Assembly: GCA_964369665.1 (NCBI GenBank)
Contig: CAYJFS010000005.1
Coordinates: 36,746 to 100,745, forward strand
Direction: 5' to 3'
From: Bilophila sp964369665
Lineage (GTDB): Bacteria; Desulfobacterota; Desulfovibrionia; Desulfovibrionales; Desulfovibrionaceae
DNA length: 64,000 nucleotides
Shown here one piece after another: positions 48,682 through 58,188 of the stretch. Position numbers and translations under genes: made by a program. Under the pieces are notes generated by a model. That model was not told the DNA's origin, made no database searches, and worked only from the letters and a program-made list of their open reading frames with translations. Each line of letters opens with the position of its first letter. Position 1 is the first letter of the stretch.

Positions 48682-48948
48682 ATGAACAATAAACAAAAAA
48701 AGATCTTACAAGCTTTGTTTGATCCAAAAGCTGCAAAGAACATATTATGGAAGGATATTGAAACATTGTTCAAAGCTTTAGGTGTTGAAAAAATAGAAGG
48801 TGAGGGAAGCCGAGTGAAATTTGTATATAATGATTGTATCCTAGCACTGCATAAACCACATAAACCTTTAAACTTAAAACTTTATCAAATCCATGATATT
48901 AAGATATTTTTAGAAAAAATAGGGAAAAATTATACTGATATAGTATAA
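48682..48948 (+). CDS. hicA: HicA-family mRNA interferase toxin
   Basis: 88 residues with the layout of HicA/YcfA proteins that carry a longer N-terminal part: WKDIETLFKALGVEKIEGEG then SRVKFVY and the conserved HKPHKPLNLKLYQIHDIKIF segment with the active-site-type His. It would cleave mRNA on the ribosome when free of HicB. No ribosome binding site precedes the ATG, and the predicted transcription start is almost at the ATG, so it may be translated as a leaderless or near-leaderless mRNA. The HicB antitoxin gene follows after about 40 bases. Confidence 0.85.
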   Translation: MNNKQKKILQALFDPKAAKNILWKDIETLFKALGVEKIEGEGSRVKFVYNDCILALHKPHKPLNLKLYQIHDIKIFLEKIGKNYTDIV

Positions 48949-48991
48949 ATATTGAATATATAAGAATTACTCTCAAGAGTTGGAGCATACT

Positions 48992-49417
48992 ATGGGCTAT
49001 ATAAAACATACTAAACAAACTAGAGCAAAAGAAAATAGCCTTAAATCATCATCTACTTATAAACATAAGGGAAACTCTGTTATGACATACAAAAGCTATA
49101 AAGGCACTGTTGAATATAGCGAAGCAGATGAATGCCTTTTTGGAAAAATTGTTGGTATTAACGACATTATTAGTTATGAAGCAACATCTGTTATTGAGCT
49201 CAAAAAAGCTTTCCAAGAAGCTGTTGATGACTACTTGCTCTTTTGTAAAAAAACAAAAAGAAAACCTAATAAACCTTATTCTGGAAATATTATGTTGCGC
49301 ATTGACCCAGAACTTCATGCAGCTATTTCCATAGGTGCACAAGAGGTAGGACTTAGTCTTAATCAATATGCAGCTCAAATTTTAGCTCATGCACAAGCAT
49401 TTAAACAAACTGGTTAA
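48992..49417 (+). CDS. hicB: HicB-family antitoxin with C-terminal ribbon-helix-helix
   Basis: 141 residues from ATG 48992 (GGAG 6 bases upstream); ATG 49082 (MTYKSYKGTVEYSEADECLF) is where most HicB proteins would begin, so the first 30 residues may be an extension or leader. The core has the partial RNase H-like fold of HicB (GIVGIND-like stretch, ATSVIELKKAFQEAVDDYL) and the C-terminus (SGNIMLRIDPELHAAISIGA, then GLSLNQYAAQIL) is a ribbon-helix-helix DNA-binding domain. It should neutralise HicA and repress the operon at the inverted repeat. Confidence 0.85.
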   Translation: MGYIKHTKQTRAKENSLKSSSTYKHKGNSVMTYKSYKGTVEYSEADECLFGKIVGINDIISYEATSVIELKKAFQEAVDDYLLFCKKTKRKPNKPYSGNIMLRIDPELHAAISIGAQEVGLSLNQYAAQILAHAQAFKQTG

Positions 49418-49656
49418 TGAGTTTAGAATAAATAACATTAACGCTATAGGTGCCTTTTTTACATCTAAACACATAACAAACTATAATATACCAAGCTCTG
49501 AATACATTAGAGTGTTTGGTTGCTATAGCTATTGTTTTAAACAGCACCTGCTTCATAAAAAAATCACAATCCTTTAATTATCTGTCTATACATGTATAGC
49601 TATTGTTAACATTGTATTATTATTTTATATGTATAAAAATAGGAGCTGAAATATAG

Positions 49657-51114
49657 ATGTATTTTTGTCGTATTTTTTATTGTATAGCAGTACTTTTATT
49701 ATTAATAATTAAAACAATGGCTTATGCAGAATGTTCTAGTGCTATAAAGAGCCTGTATTCTGAATTATTACTGGATTATCAAGAGCACATGTTAGAACAT
49801 CCAACTCAATATACACTGCTTTCTAAAAAGAACGATGGTTTTGTAGAAATACGTAAATATCAGCTTATTTCTCAAAATTGGTCGCCTCAAAATCTTGTTT
49901 CACCTGCTCAATGGAAACATATTGTAGAAATAGTTATTCCTCAAAAACCATACTTGAACCGTGCTGTTGTTATTATTAGCAATGGTATTAATAATAATAT
50001 AGACAATAAACCTCCTGTAGAACCAAAAGATTCTACCAGATTAAAAACACTTGCTCAGGCTACAAATACCATTATCATTTCCGTAAGTGATATTCCTAAT
50101 CAATACCTTATGTTTAAACCTGATGGGAAGCCTTACAAAGAAGATGGTGCTGTTGCTTGTAGCTGGTCCTTATTCCTTAATAATCCAAAAGAACAATATA
50201 TGTTGCCACTGCAAATACCAATGACAACAGCTGTTTCTCAAGCACTCACTCTTGCACAGCAGGAATTACGTACTTGGAACATCGAGCGTTTTATTGTCAC
50301 TGGAACTTCAAAAAGAGGCTTAACAAGTTGGCTTGTTGCCTTAACTGATGCTCGTGTAGATGCTATTGTTCCATTTGTTTATGATATGTTAAACACACAA
50401 AAAAACCTTGACCACATGTATCATACCTATGGAGGTAACTGGCCTATTGCCTTTCATCCTTATTACCAACAAAACATTCAAGGTTTTTTAGGAACAAAAC
50501 CTTTTAACAAGCTTATGCAGATTGTTGATCCTATACAATATTTAAAAAATAATAAGGGTTACCCTTTAAATATACCTAAATATATTGTTAATGCCAGTGG
50601 TGACGACTTTTTTACTCCAGATAATATAAGCTATTACTATGAAGAACTTCCAGAAATTAAAACATTACGTATAGTACCTAATTCCAGCCATTATGGTATA
50701 AATGGATATATAGAATCATCATTAATACCTTTTATACATAGAGTCCAAAAAAACAAAGAATTACCTCAAATAAAGACAGAACATACTGGTGAAAATTTAC
50801 TTCTTACGTTTTCAGAAAAGCCTAAAATACTTAAACTATGGACTGCAAAAAATCCACGAGCAAGAGATTTCCGCTATGCTTGTGGTATACGCTTCCACTC
50901 CAAAAAGGTTAACTATAGAAAACAACTAAGGATACCATTAACATACCCTAAAAAAGGCTGGCAGGCTGCCTTTATTGAAGCTACTTTTGATGATGGTTTT
51001 GTTGTCACAACACCTGTATATATTACACCTAACCAATACCCTGAACAGGCACCTCCTTTTGGAAAAGATAAAGATTCTGTTTGCAAAACCTTACCTGGAA
51101 AAATAAATAAATAA
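49657..51114 (+). CDS. PhoPQ-activated pathogenicity-related (PqaA-type) protein
   Basis: 485 residues. A signal peptide (IAVLLLLIIKTMAYA) is followed by an alpha/beta hydrolase-like domain characteristic of the PhoPQ_related family: VVIISNGINNN, then QIPMTTAVSQALTLAQQEL, the nucleophile-type motif GTSKRGLTSWLVALTDARVD and NASGDDFFTPD with SSHYG as late catalytic positions. Length is normal. Exported to the periplasm or beyond. Salmonella PqaA contributes to resistance to antimicrobial peptides; the biochemical reaction is not settled. An AATAGGAG element sits before the start. It stands alone between hicAB and a bidirectional terminator. Confidence 0.88.
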   Translation: MYFCRIFYCIAVLLLLIIKTMAYAECSSAIKSLYSELLLDYQEHMLEHPTQYTLLSKKNDGFVEIRKYQLISQNWSPQNLVSPAQWKHIVEIVIPQKPYLNRAVVIISNGINNNIDNKPPVEPKDSTRLKTLAQATNTIIISVSDIPNQYLMFKPDGKPYKEDGAVACSWSLFLNNPKEQYMLPLQIPMTTAVSQALTLAQQELRTWNIERFIVTGTSKRGLTSWLVALTDARVDAIVPFVYDMLNTQKNLDHMYHTYGGNWPIAFHPYYQQNIQGFLGTKPFNKLMQIVDPIQYLKNNKGYPLNIPKYIVNASGDDFFTPDNISYYYEELPEIKTLRIVPNSSHYGINGYIESSLIPFIHRVQKNKELPQIKTEHTGENLLLTFSEKPKILKLWTAKNPRARDFRYACGIRFHSKKVNYRKQLRIPLTYPKKGWQAAFIEATFDDGFVVTTPVYITPNQYPEQAPPFGKDKDSVCKTLPGKINK

Positions 51115-51500
51115 CATCCTACCACACTATTGGTCTATGTTTAGGTTTTATTATGTTTATTCAAAAAATTGAAAATAATAAGTACCATACTAGTAATGAT
51201 GTTATGCTTATTAACTTTGATCTATTTATTTAGATAGAGTTTAAAACGCTTATATTTGTAACTATTGGTAAATAGTGAAGCTTTAACGTATATATTTTAT
51301 TCATTAATATTGATAGTACTAAAAAATATTATATGCTGATCTACAATAGAAAAGTAATGGATCTTTTTATCTATAATAGAGAAAGCAGCCTATTTTAATA
51401 TAGATAAACTAAAAATTCCTTAGCAAAAAGTTTAAGTTTAAAAATTTGTTTATGCCACTTTATTAATCACTAACAATGAATATGTATAGAATATGCTTAA
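51115..51500. other. AT-rich spacer downstream of the PqaA-like gene
   Basis: About 390 bases without a gene, ending at a bidirectional terminator. Confidence 0.5.
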
Positions 51501-51535
51501 GAAAAAAGAGGCCAGTTGGCCTCTTTTTTCTTTTA
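51501..51535. terminator. Bidirectional intrinsic terminator
   Basis: GAAAAAAGAGGCCA pairs perfectly with TGGCCTCTTTTTTC. A-rich and T-rich flanks give a T run on both strands. It separates the PqaA-like gene (+) from the cytochrome c peroxidase gene (-), which converge. Confidence 0.9.
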
Positions 51536-51576
51536 CTTTTATAAAAATATAGTTCAATTGTACTATATTTTTTTCT

Positions 51577-52968
51577 CTACTTTTCTATTTGCTTTCCAGG
51601 AAGAGGTTTCCCGTCATGTTCACCAAGAACTGACCGTAAAAACATAGCTATCTTATCACGATCTGCTTGTGGGATATCCGTATGCACAACATATTTTGCC
51701 ATTACTTGGATAGCACCATCAAGTGTATCTTGTGAACCATCATGGAGATATGGTTGTGTAAGAACAACTGTCCTTAGGTTTGGTACTTTAAAGAAATGCT
51801 TATCATACATGTCATGTGTAAAGCTTACTCGACCAGTATCACCTGATGTAATTCTTTTTATACCAAGATCTTTATAATAATTTGGAACATCAAAGTATTC
51901 AAAAGATTGACCACCCATAGATGGACCAACATGACATGTAGCACAACTATATTTCTTAAATAGTTCATATCCTTGTATTTCTTCTACTGTTAATGCTTTA
52001 TCATCACCTTTAAGCCAACGGTCAAAACGACTATTTGGTGTAAGGAGTGTTTTTTCAAATTCAGCTATAGCATCTGTAAGGTTTTCTTTTGTCCACCCAT
52101 TAGGATACACGGCTACAAATTCTGCTGTAAGTTCTTTATCTTTAGAAAGCTTAGCAAGAACGTCATCAATACTTGCATTTGCCATTTCTACAGGGTTTAA
52201 CATAGGTCCAGAAGCTTGATCTTGTAAATCAGAGGCTCGACCATCCCAAAATTGGCGAATGTTGTATACAGCATTAAAAACACTAGGTGCTTTAATAGCA
52301 CCTTTAGCTCCACCTACCCCACTTGAAGTAGGTACATCGTCAGCTCCACCTTGCTGCAGTTTATGACATGAAGCACAACTTGTAGTATTGTCAAAAGAAA
52401 GTCGCTTATCGTTAAAAAGCTTTTTACCAAGAGCTGCCTTTTTAGGATTATAAGGGATAGAACCTGGAATAGGTTGGATAGGCTCATTTGCTCGCTTAGA
52501 AGAAGCTAGGCCAGTAGCATAATATGCTGCTCTATAGGCTTTTACCCAAGCTAAAATATTCTTTTTATCTTCTTCTGTAAGTTTACTACTCCAACGTATT
52601 GCTGTAAATTTAGCAGGCGGCATTGTGTTTTGTAATACTACCCATTCAAGCTTTGCTAAAGAAGACTCATCGACTTTTTTACCTTGTTTAAGAACGACAA
52701 TAACATCTCTATCTAAATCTTCTGCACGCAGCCCATCTTTAGCATCCTGCTCAATCATTTGCTTAATGCCTGGAATAGAAGCATAAGCAGGCAACTTAGG
52801 ATCTCGCTCATGGCAAGCTAAACATTTATCTTCAATGATTTTAATAATCTTTGCTTGAAGTTCTGCTGAAACAGCAGTTTTTTGTTTTTGAGCACTATAC
52901 AGAGTGTCAGGCATAATAAGTATTGTCAAAATCCCTAGGCATAATTTAATTAAAATAAAATGGTTCAT
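51577..52968 (-). CDS. Tri-haem cytochrome c peroxidase (CcpA/MauG family)
   Basis: 463 residues with a signal peptide (CLGILTILIMPDTLYSA). Three CxxCH haem-binding motifs are visible: CLACH (49-53), CASCH (198-202) and CATCH (342-346). Residues 160-463 match classical di-haem peroxidases (ALGKKLFNDKRLSFDNTTSC, FWDGRASDLQDQA, GPSMGGQSFEYF, QPYLHDGSQDTLDGAI). The N-terminal 150 residues are an extra mono-haem domain that is paralogous to the small protein encoded at 53039-53503. It reduces hydrogen peroxide in the periplasm using c-type cytochromes. Its genes probably form an operon with the upstream cytochrome (71 bases apart). A fragment of a second copy lies at 45086. Confidence 0.92.
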   Translation of the reverse strand: MNHFILIKLCLGILTILIMPDTLYSAQKQKTAVSAELQAKIIKIIEDKCLACHERDPKLPAYASIPGIKQMIEQDAKDGLRAEDLDRDVIVVLKQGKKVDESSLAKLEWVVLQNTMPPAKFTAIRWSSKLTEEDKKNILAWVKAYRAAYYATGLASSKRANEPIQPIPGSIPYNPKKAALGKKLFNDKRLSFDNTTSCASCHKLQQGGADDVPTSSGVGGAKGAIKAPSVFNAVYNIRQFWDGRASDLQDQASGPMLNPVEMANASIDDVLAKLSKDKELTAEFVAVYPNGWTKENLTDAIAEFEKTLLTPNSRFDRWLKGDDKALTVEEIQGYELFKKYSCATCHVGPSMGGQSFEYFDVPNYYKDLGIKRITSGDTGRVSFTHDMYDKHFFKVPNLRTVVLTQPYLHDGSQDTLDGAIQVMAKYVVHTDIPQADRDKIAMFLRSVLGEHDGKPLPGKQIEK

Positions 52969-53038
52969 TAAAAACTCTCTTTCTTGTTAACTCTGAATAG
53001 AGGCATAACAAATATAAATAATTATATTTTTTAACTAA

Positions 53039-53503
53039 CTAAGACTCATTGCTATATTTTATAGATTTATACATATCTATCCACTCTAAAAGAACTTTTT
53101 TCTCTTCTGCAGTAAGTGCAACCTCCTTATATATAGATATAAAAGCTCCTGGAGGCATTCTATCACTTTCTAAAACCCGTTTGATGTTAGCCAGTAGAGC
53201 AACTGTTACAGGCTGACCATTTTGTAATGGTTGTATAAAAAGTTTTTCTAAATCAAGGCGTCTTGCTTGTTTAAACTTAGTTTCAACTGTTTCCTTTAGT
53301 GCAGATTTAGAGGCATATTGAGAAATCATAGGATTTGATGAATGACAAAGAGCACATTTATTTTGTACTGTTTCTATAACTTTTTTTTGAAGTGCTTCTG
53401 GTATTTGTTTCTTTATATGAGAGGCAGCATAAGCTTCTATGTTCATCGTAAAAAAACAAGCTATTATACAATAGAACATATATACTCTGAATATAAACAT
53501 CAT
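53039..53503 (-). CDS. Small haem-binding cytochrome, paralogue of the peroxidase N-terminal domain
   Basis: 154 residues with a signal peptide (MFYCIIACFFTMNIEAYAA) and one haem motif CALCH at 50-54. The rest (YASKSALKETVETKF, ESDRMPPGAFISIYK, LTAEEKKVLLEWIDMYKS) aligns well along its length with residues 35-150 of the peroxidase encoded next (NTMPPAKFTAIRW, LTEEDKKNILAWVKAYRA). It is probably a stand-alone electron carrier for the peroxidase, or a duplicated and split domain. Same strand, 71 bases upstream of the peroxidase start, so co-transcription is likely. Confidence 0.85.
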   Translation of the reverse strand: MMFIFRVYMFYCIIACFFTMNIEAYAASHIKKQIPEALQKKVIETVQNKCALCHSSNPMISQYASKSALKETVETKFKQARRLDLEKLFIQPLQNGQPVTVALLANIKRVLESDRMPPGAFISIYKEVALTAEEKKVLLEWIDMYKSIKYSNES

Positions 53504-53699
53504 AAATACACTCCTTCACAAGTAAGCAAACTGACAAAAAATTACTGGAAACACAAAGAGCAATTATGTTTAGACATAAATAGTTGTGAAAAAAGATTCA
53601 AATATATCTTCATGATAAAAAATATTTGTAAAAATATCAATACATTATATATAATTCTAAAAATTATATTTTTAAAAACCAGAAATCTAAAGATAGCTA

Positions 53700-54560
53700 T
53701 TAATGGATATGGTTTTGTGACTTCAATAATATAGCAATGCTTGTGCTTAAAACTAACAAGCCTATTATCTTTGATAAAGAAACAGATGTATCTATAAAAA
53801 AAATACCTAACAAAATAGCTAAAAAAGGAATAGCTAATGATGCAGTAGCACTTACTTCTAATGAGCTTAAACTCAACCCTAAAACAGTAATAAACATTGC
53901 AACCACATTTGTTATAATAAAAAAATCAATCAAAATAAAAAATGTAAAAGCATTCCATTGTAATGATTCTATAAATAAAATAGGAATAAGAGCAATGCCA
54001 CTAACTGTAAAAATTATTGTAATAACAGCTTCAGGCTTATGATATCTTAATAGTCTATGACACCCAAATAAAAACAGTATATATGAAAACCCTGCTATAC
54101 AAGAAAAAACATACATAGAGGCGTTTATTACAGCGTTATCTGTTTTAGATGTAAAAATAAGTGCACCACATGCTATACAAAGTATGCCTACCTCTATTGG
54201 AGTATGTTTCCTTTTATAGATTATCCATGTGAGAAGATATGTATACACAGGTACAAGCCCCATAGATACTACACTTCCTTGAACAAGACCAACAGAGTCT
54301 ATTCCATATGCGAAAGCTATTTGAAAACCAAGTAAACCAAGAGAAGAAATAATTGTAGGAATAATAAACCAATTATCCTTGGATAGTCTGCTACCTGTTG
54401 ATAAACACCAAACCCATAAAACAAATGCACCACCTAATAGTGTTAATGCAACAATAGGAAGTATAGATGTTCCAGATGGAGCAATGGTTTGTGTGATGGC
54501 AATAATACTAAAACAGCAGGCATCTAATACACCATATATAGTACCTTTAAAAATTTGCAT
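53700..54560 (-). CDS. DMT-superfamily (EamA) transporter
   Basis: 286 residues with about ten hydrophobic segments arranged as two EamA repeats (first: YGVLDACCFSIIAITQTIAP to LGLLGFQIAFAYGI; second: CIAGFSYILFLFGCHRLL to KIIGLLVLSTSIAILLKS). Such inner-membrane carriers export or import small metabolites; the substrate cannot be told from sequence. It stands alone, upstream of the small cytochrome gene on the same strand with 196 bases between them. Confidence 0.85.
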   Translation of the reverse strand: MQIFKGTIYGVLDACCFSIIAITQTIAPSGTSILPIVALTLLGGAFVLWVWCLSTGSRLSKDNWFIIPTIISSLGLLGFQIAFAYGIDSVGLVQGSVVSMGLVPVYTYLLTWIIYKRKHTPIEVGILCIACGALIFTSKTDNAVINASMYVFSCIAGFSYILFLFGCHRLLRYHKPEAVITIIFTVSGIALIPILFIESLQWNAFTFFILIDFFIITNVVAMFITVLGLSLSSLEVSATASLAIPFLAILLGIFFIDTSVSLSKIIGLLVLSTSIAILLKSQNHIH

Positions 54561-55302
54561 ACTTGCCTACCTAAATATTCCAGCTATATTTATATATACT
54601 TTTGCTCTTTAAAGGTTTTTCACCTATACCCATCTCAAAACCCAATATACTATCTTACAAAAGTTGATTTGCTTTATACTCTATAAAATCCACATATATA
54701 AACCATATATGTTATCTATGGATACAGTACCTATATCTAGAACAATATATAAAGTACTATTTTTTGAACATATCTTTTCTAAAATTTAAAAATAATATCT
54801 ATATGCCTCTATACGTTCATGAAATAATTGTTGTTATGGAGATTTGTAATAGAGTTTTACTTTACATCTAGGATAAAAGAATTATTTATTAATGTATAGT
54901 TAGAAAATATATTTATCTATATAAAAATAATTATTATAAAATTTTATAATAATTATTTTTATAACTCTTTTATTAAGCAATTATTGAAATATAATGAGTA
55001 GTTAGACATTAATAAACTATGCTTATTCATATTTTATATATAGTAAGTTATACACTTTTATATACTATTTATGACAAAAATTACTATAACAATAGTAAAA
55101 AACTGACATTTTTTAATTATTGTTATACCTGATACATACTTCAAATATCTTATAGTAAATTATGCTATTATCAAAATCTAAACCTTTCTATAAAAAGTTG
55201 TAGATCTATAAAAAATATGCTATATATACTTTAAATATTATTAAGCGTTGTTTTCCTGAACTGTTAGGATATATTCCTTAACATATTTATGGACTTAATT
55301 TT
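54561..55302. other. 742-bp AT-rich spacer
   Basis: No gene. The notable element is a perfect 38-bp palindrome at 54923-54960, listed separately. Confidence 0.55.
54923..54960. repeat. Perfect 38-bp AT-only palindrome
   Basis: AAAAATAATTATTATAAAA is followed directly by its exact reverse complement. It can form a hairpin with A and T flanks on either strand. It may act as a weak terminator or a cruciform site. All A/T, so some chance origin must be allowed for in this composition. Confidence 0.7.
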
Positions 55303-56328
55303 ATGTATATTTATTTTTACAAAAAAACTATTGGTATCCCCAAATTTGAACAGGATATAACAAAGCATCTACCTGTACCTCCATGTTTAGAAGAACCTAT
55401 AGGTCCACAAAGAATTATTTTTGAATTACGTTCAGAATCAGGTATGCCCCTTGAAGCTCCTCTTCAAATCTCACAAATTACATTATATCATAATAATAAA
55501 AACCTATGTGAATATACACTACCTAATATGTATGAAAGCCCTATCCATTTTTATGCACAACATGCTCCATTTCAAACACCATCTTCTATTGATATTCGTA
55601 AGCATGGTGCTGTATTTTTTAATGGCTACATCATTTTTGATATTCCAACAGCAGTTTCTCTAAAAAGTCTTTCTCTTGCACTTACATACCGGTCTCCAAA
55701 AAATGTTGCTGTTAATGTTTTTTTACTAGCTGCTTTAAAGGAAAATTATTTTGGCCAAATTCAAGTAACAAAACCTTACCACTGGCAAAATACACGCCTT
55801 ATTCCTACATCTACTCCACAATCTCATACAGAACAACATGCTCATACAGGACAACATACTAGTTATGAAGATATTGTAATAAATAAAGTCTGTTGTATAA
55901 ATAATGAAGGAGAAATGCTTTCTACAGTCTCAACCGAAGACTCCATATCTATAGAGATAGAGTATACAGCTACTAATAAAAGCCTTTTTGAAAATACCCA
56001 GATTTTTATTGTTCTAAGGAATAAACAAACCACTAAAGAACACATCATTTTTACACAAAACCTACGTTTTAACCCTCTAATAGCAACACATACAATCATT
56101 ACCCCTATTAATACAGATCTTATACCTGGTGAATATGATATTGTAGTTTTTCTAGCAAAACAGATGTACAAACAAACAAGCATTGTTTCTATCTTAACAC
56201 TTGATCAAGACAGCTATCACCTTATTCAAAACCCCTTAAGCATTAAGGTAGTAGAACCTTTAGAAGCAGAAATAACCAAAAACTTAGAATCACAATCTTC
56301 TGAAATCAGTGTTTTTTATTATAATTAA
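55303..56328 (+). CDS. Unknown protein, C-terminal half like Wzt C-terminal carbohydrate-binding domains
   Basis: 341 residues, no signal peptide and no membrane segment. The N-terminal half (ELRSESGMPLEAPLQISQIT, FFNGYIIFDIPTAVSLKSLS) looks like a beta-sandwich. After a His/Thr-rich linker, residues 190-325 (INNEGEMLSTVSTEDSISIE, IEYTATNKSLFENTQIFIVL, IPGEYDIVVFLAKQ-like with LIPGEYDIVVFLAKQ here) follow the pattern of the Wzt C-terminal domain that binds O-antigen ends. No ABC ATPase part is present. A role in polysaccharide recognition or export is a guess from this pattern. It lies alone before an RNA-like element and terminator. Confidence 0.45.
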   Translation: MYIYFYKKTIGIPKFEQDITKHLPVPPCLEEPIGPQRIIFELRSESGMPLEAPLQISQITLYHNNKNLCEYTLPNMYESPIHFYAQHAPFQTPSSIDIRKHGAVFFNGYIIFDIPTAVSLKSLSLALTYRSPKNVAVNVFLLAALKENYFGQIQVTKPYHWQNTRLIPTSTPQSHTEQHAHTGQHTSYEDIVINKVCCINNEGEMLSTVSTEDSISIEIEYTATNKSLFENTQIFIVLRNKQTTKEHIIFTQNLRFNPLIATHTIITPINTDLIPGEYDIVVFLAKQMYKQTSIVSILTLDQDSYHLIQNPLSIKVVEPLEAEITKNLESQSSEISVFYYN

Positions 56329-56519
56329 TCCTTTGTCTTTTTAAGATGTATCTGTGTACATTCCCTCAGTAAAAATAGCATTTTATTTAGTGTTTTATTC
56401 GTAAAAGTAAAAATTTTCACTTTATTTCTAATAAAAAATATAAAAAACTTTACTTTTTTCTTAAAAGAAAATATTTTTCTTTTTTAAGCATAAAAATATC
56501 TTTATGTTTAAAACAATTG

Positions 56520-56640
56520 GTTATGAAAATAACTATTTTCATGTTAGATGACGTATAACACTGTAAGGCAGTAGCACACCGTATCGGCATGAGCCTTAGT
56601 ATTTGTTTATTTAACTATAACAAAACTAAGTAACCATATA
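56520..56640 (+). ncRNA. Possible small structured RNA before a terminator
   Basis: Within AT-rich surroundings a short GC-richer stretch (56555-56596) can form nested hairpins: TAAGGC pairs with GCCTTA, and CCG-TAT-CGG lies inside. GAAAATAACTATTTTC upstream is another small hairpin. A strong terminator follows at 56647. No protein frame fits. This is only suggestive. Confidence 0.25.
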
Positions 56641-56646
56641 TCAAAA

Positions 56647-56686
56647 TAAGCCCAAAAAATTATTTTTTGGGCTTATTTTTTCATAA
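56647..56686. terminator. Bidirectional intrinsic terminator
   Basis: AAGCCCAAAAAAT pairs with ATTTTTTGGGCTT, followed by ATTTTTTC on the plus strand and with A/T-rich flank on the other. It lies between the unknown gene (+) and the convergent serine dehydratase gene (-). Confidence 0.85.
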
Positions 56687-56820
56687 TGACAATATCTTTT
56701 TTATATCTAAACAGTCACAAGTGTGTCCACTATACTCAGCAATAAGGGAATATAACCCCTCATAGAACAAGCATAAAAATCTAAACCATCTCTAACAAAT
56801 AAAATTATCTCAGACATGTA

Positions 56821-58188
56821 TTAGCAATGGATAAATGCTGTAGCAAGTCCTCCTTTAGCTGTTTCTCTATATTTAGAATTCATATCTTTACCAGTTGTTA
56901 CCATAGCTTGAATAGTAACATCTAATTTAAGAGGATGCTTTGTACCTATACCTGTAGATGCCATAAGATAGGCGTTCCAAGCATGAACAGTAGCCATGGC
57001 ACAACGAGAAATACAAGGGACTTGAACATATCCACCAATGGGATCACATGTTAAACCTAAGTGATGCTCCAAAGCAATTTCTGCTGCATTTTCAATAATA
57101 GCTATACTCTTTTTTGCTGCTTGTGCAGCAAATGCAGCAGCCATAGCCGAAGCAACACCTATCTCACCCTGACAACCAACTTCTGAACCAGAAATACTTG
57201 CATTTGTTTTAGCCAAAATGCCTATGACTGCTGCAACAAGTAATGGGTCTATAATATCAAAAAATGTATATTTTCTATGATGAATAAGCATGTACACAAG
57301 CGCAGGCAAAACACCTGATGAACCTGCTGTAGGTGCAGTAACTATTTTATGTCCTTGTGCATTTTCTTCTTCTGCTGCTTGGCCATAAGCACTTAAGCAT
57401 GCAATGAACCGTTCTTCAGGATAGGTAAGCTTCATAGCATTAGACAACATAACTGGTGCTCTACGCTCAAGACCATATGGTCCTTTTAGTAGACCTTTTG
57501 TGGTCAAACCTAACTGCACACTATCACACATAACATGGATAATATCTACAAGCTGATTTTTTATGTTTTCTTCTGAACTACCTGTGATTGCCTGCTCATT
57601 CTGTAATATTATTAAAGGCAATGGAATATTTGTTTTTTGAGAATATTCAACAAGCTCACTCATTGTGCTAAATACATGGATGGGTTTACCTTTTAATGGA
57701 GGCTCCCAACCTTTCCATTGTAAAAACCCACCACCTACAGAATAATATTCTCTTTCAAATATACACTCTTTTTCAGCAAACAACATAATAATCATTGTGT
57801 TACTGTAAGGATACTGATGCTCTATAGCATCAAAATGAATGTTTTTAAACGTAAATGGTATTATAACATCTTTCAGTTTAATTGAATATGCTTTTTCATA
57901 ATCAAGATTATCCAAAAAATTTGGTTCACATGTAGCAGGGTTTTCCCCTAACAAACCTGCCAAAACTGCTGCATCTGTTCCATGACCTTTTCCTGTAGCA
58001 CTAAGACTTCCAAAAAGCCTTACAATTATGTGTGTTGCCTTACGAAGCTCTATAGATGAAAAAGCCTGTTGTACATAATGTATAAAATTATTACCAGCTA
58101 ACATGGGTGCTAGTGTGTGAGAACTTGATGGTCCAGGGCCTACTTTAAAAAGTTCAAAAATAGATGTGTTTATAGATAATGTCTTCAT
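56821..58188 (-). CDS. sdaA: L-serine ammonia-lyase (iron-sulfur L-serine dehydratase)
   Basis: 455 residues, a single-chain bacterial L-serine dehydratase. The N-terminal beta domain has the signature FELFKVGPGPSSSHTLAPML, and the alpha domain contains GSSGVLPALVYML, SGSEVGCQGEIGVASAMAAA, LTCDPIGGYVQVPCISRC with the Fe-S cluster Cys residues, and GKDMNSKYRETAKGGLA. It deaminates L-serine to pyruvate and ammonia in the cytoplasm. Intact and of normal length. For an intracellular bacterium, host-derived serine is a plausible carbon and energy source. Confidence 0.93.
   Translation of the reverse strand: MKTLSINTSIFELFKVGPGPSSSHTLAPMLAGNNFIHYVQQAFSSIELRKATHIIVRLFGSLSATGKGHGTDAAVLAGLLGENPATCEPNFLDNLDYEKAYSIKLKDVIIPFTFKNIHFDAIEHQYPYSNTMIIMLFAEKECIFEREYYSVGGGFLQWKGWEPPLKGKPIHVFSTMSELVEYSQKTNIPLPLIILQNEQAITGSSEENIKNQLVDIIHVMCDSVQLGLTTKGLLKGPYGLERRAPVMLSNAMKLTYPEERFIACLSAYGQAAEEENAQGHKIVTAPTAGSSGVLPALVYMLIHHRKYTFFDIIDPLLVAAVIGILAKTNASISGSEVGCQGEIGVASAMAAAFAAQAAKKSIAIIENAAEIALEHHLGLTCDPIGGYVQVPCISRCAMATVHAWNAYLMASTGIGTKHPLKLDVTIQAMVTTGKDMNSKYRETAKGGLATAFIHC

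Noticed and set aside
49389..49577. 62-codon plus-strand frame overlapping the end of hicB
   Set aside because: Overlaps hicB in another frame and lacks a ribosome binding site or motif.
54923..54960. AT-only palindrome as a replication origin
   Set aside because: No DnaA-box cluster or origin-associated genes nearby; AT-rich composition alone can give such palindromes.
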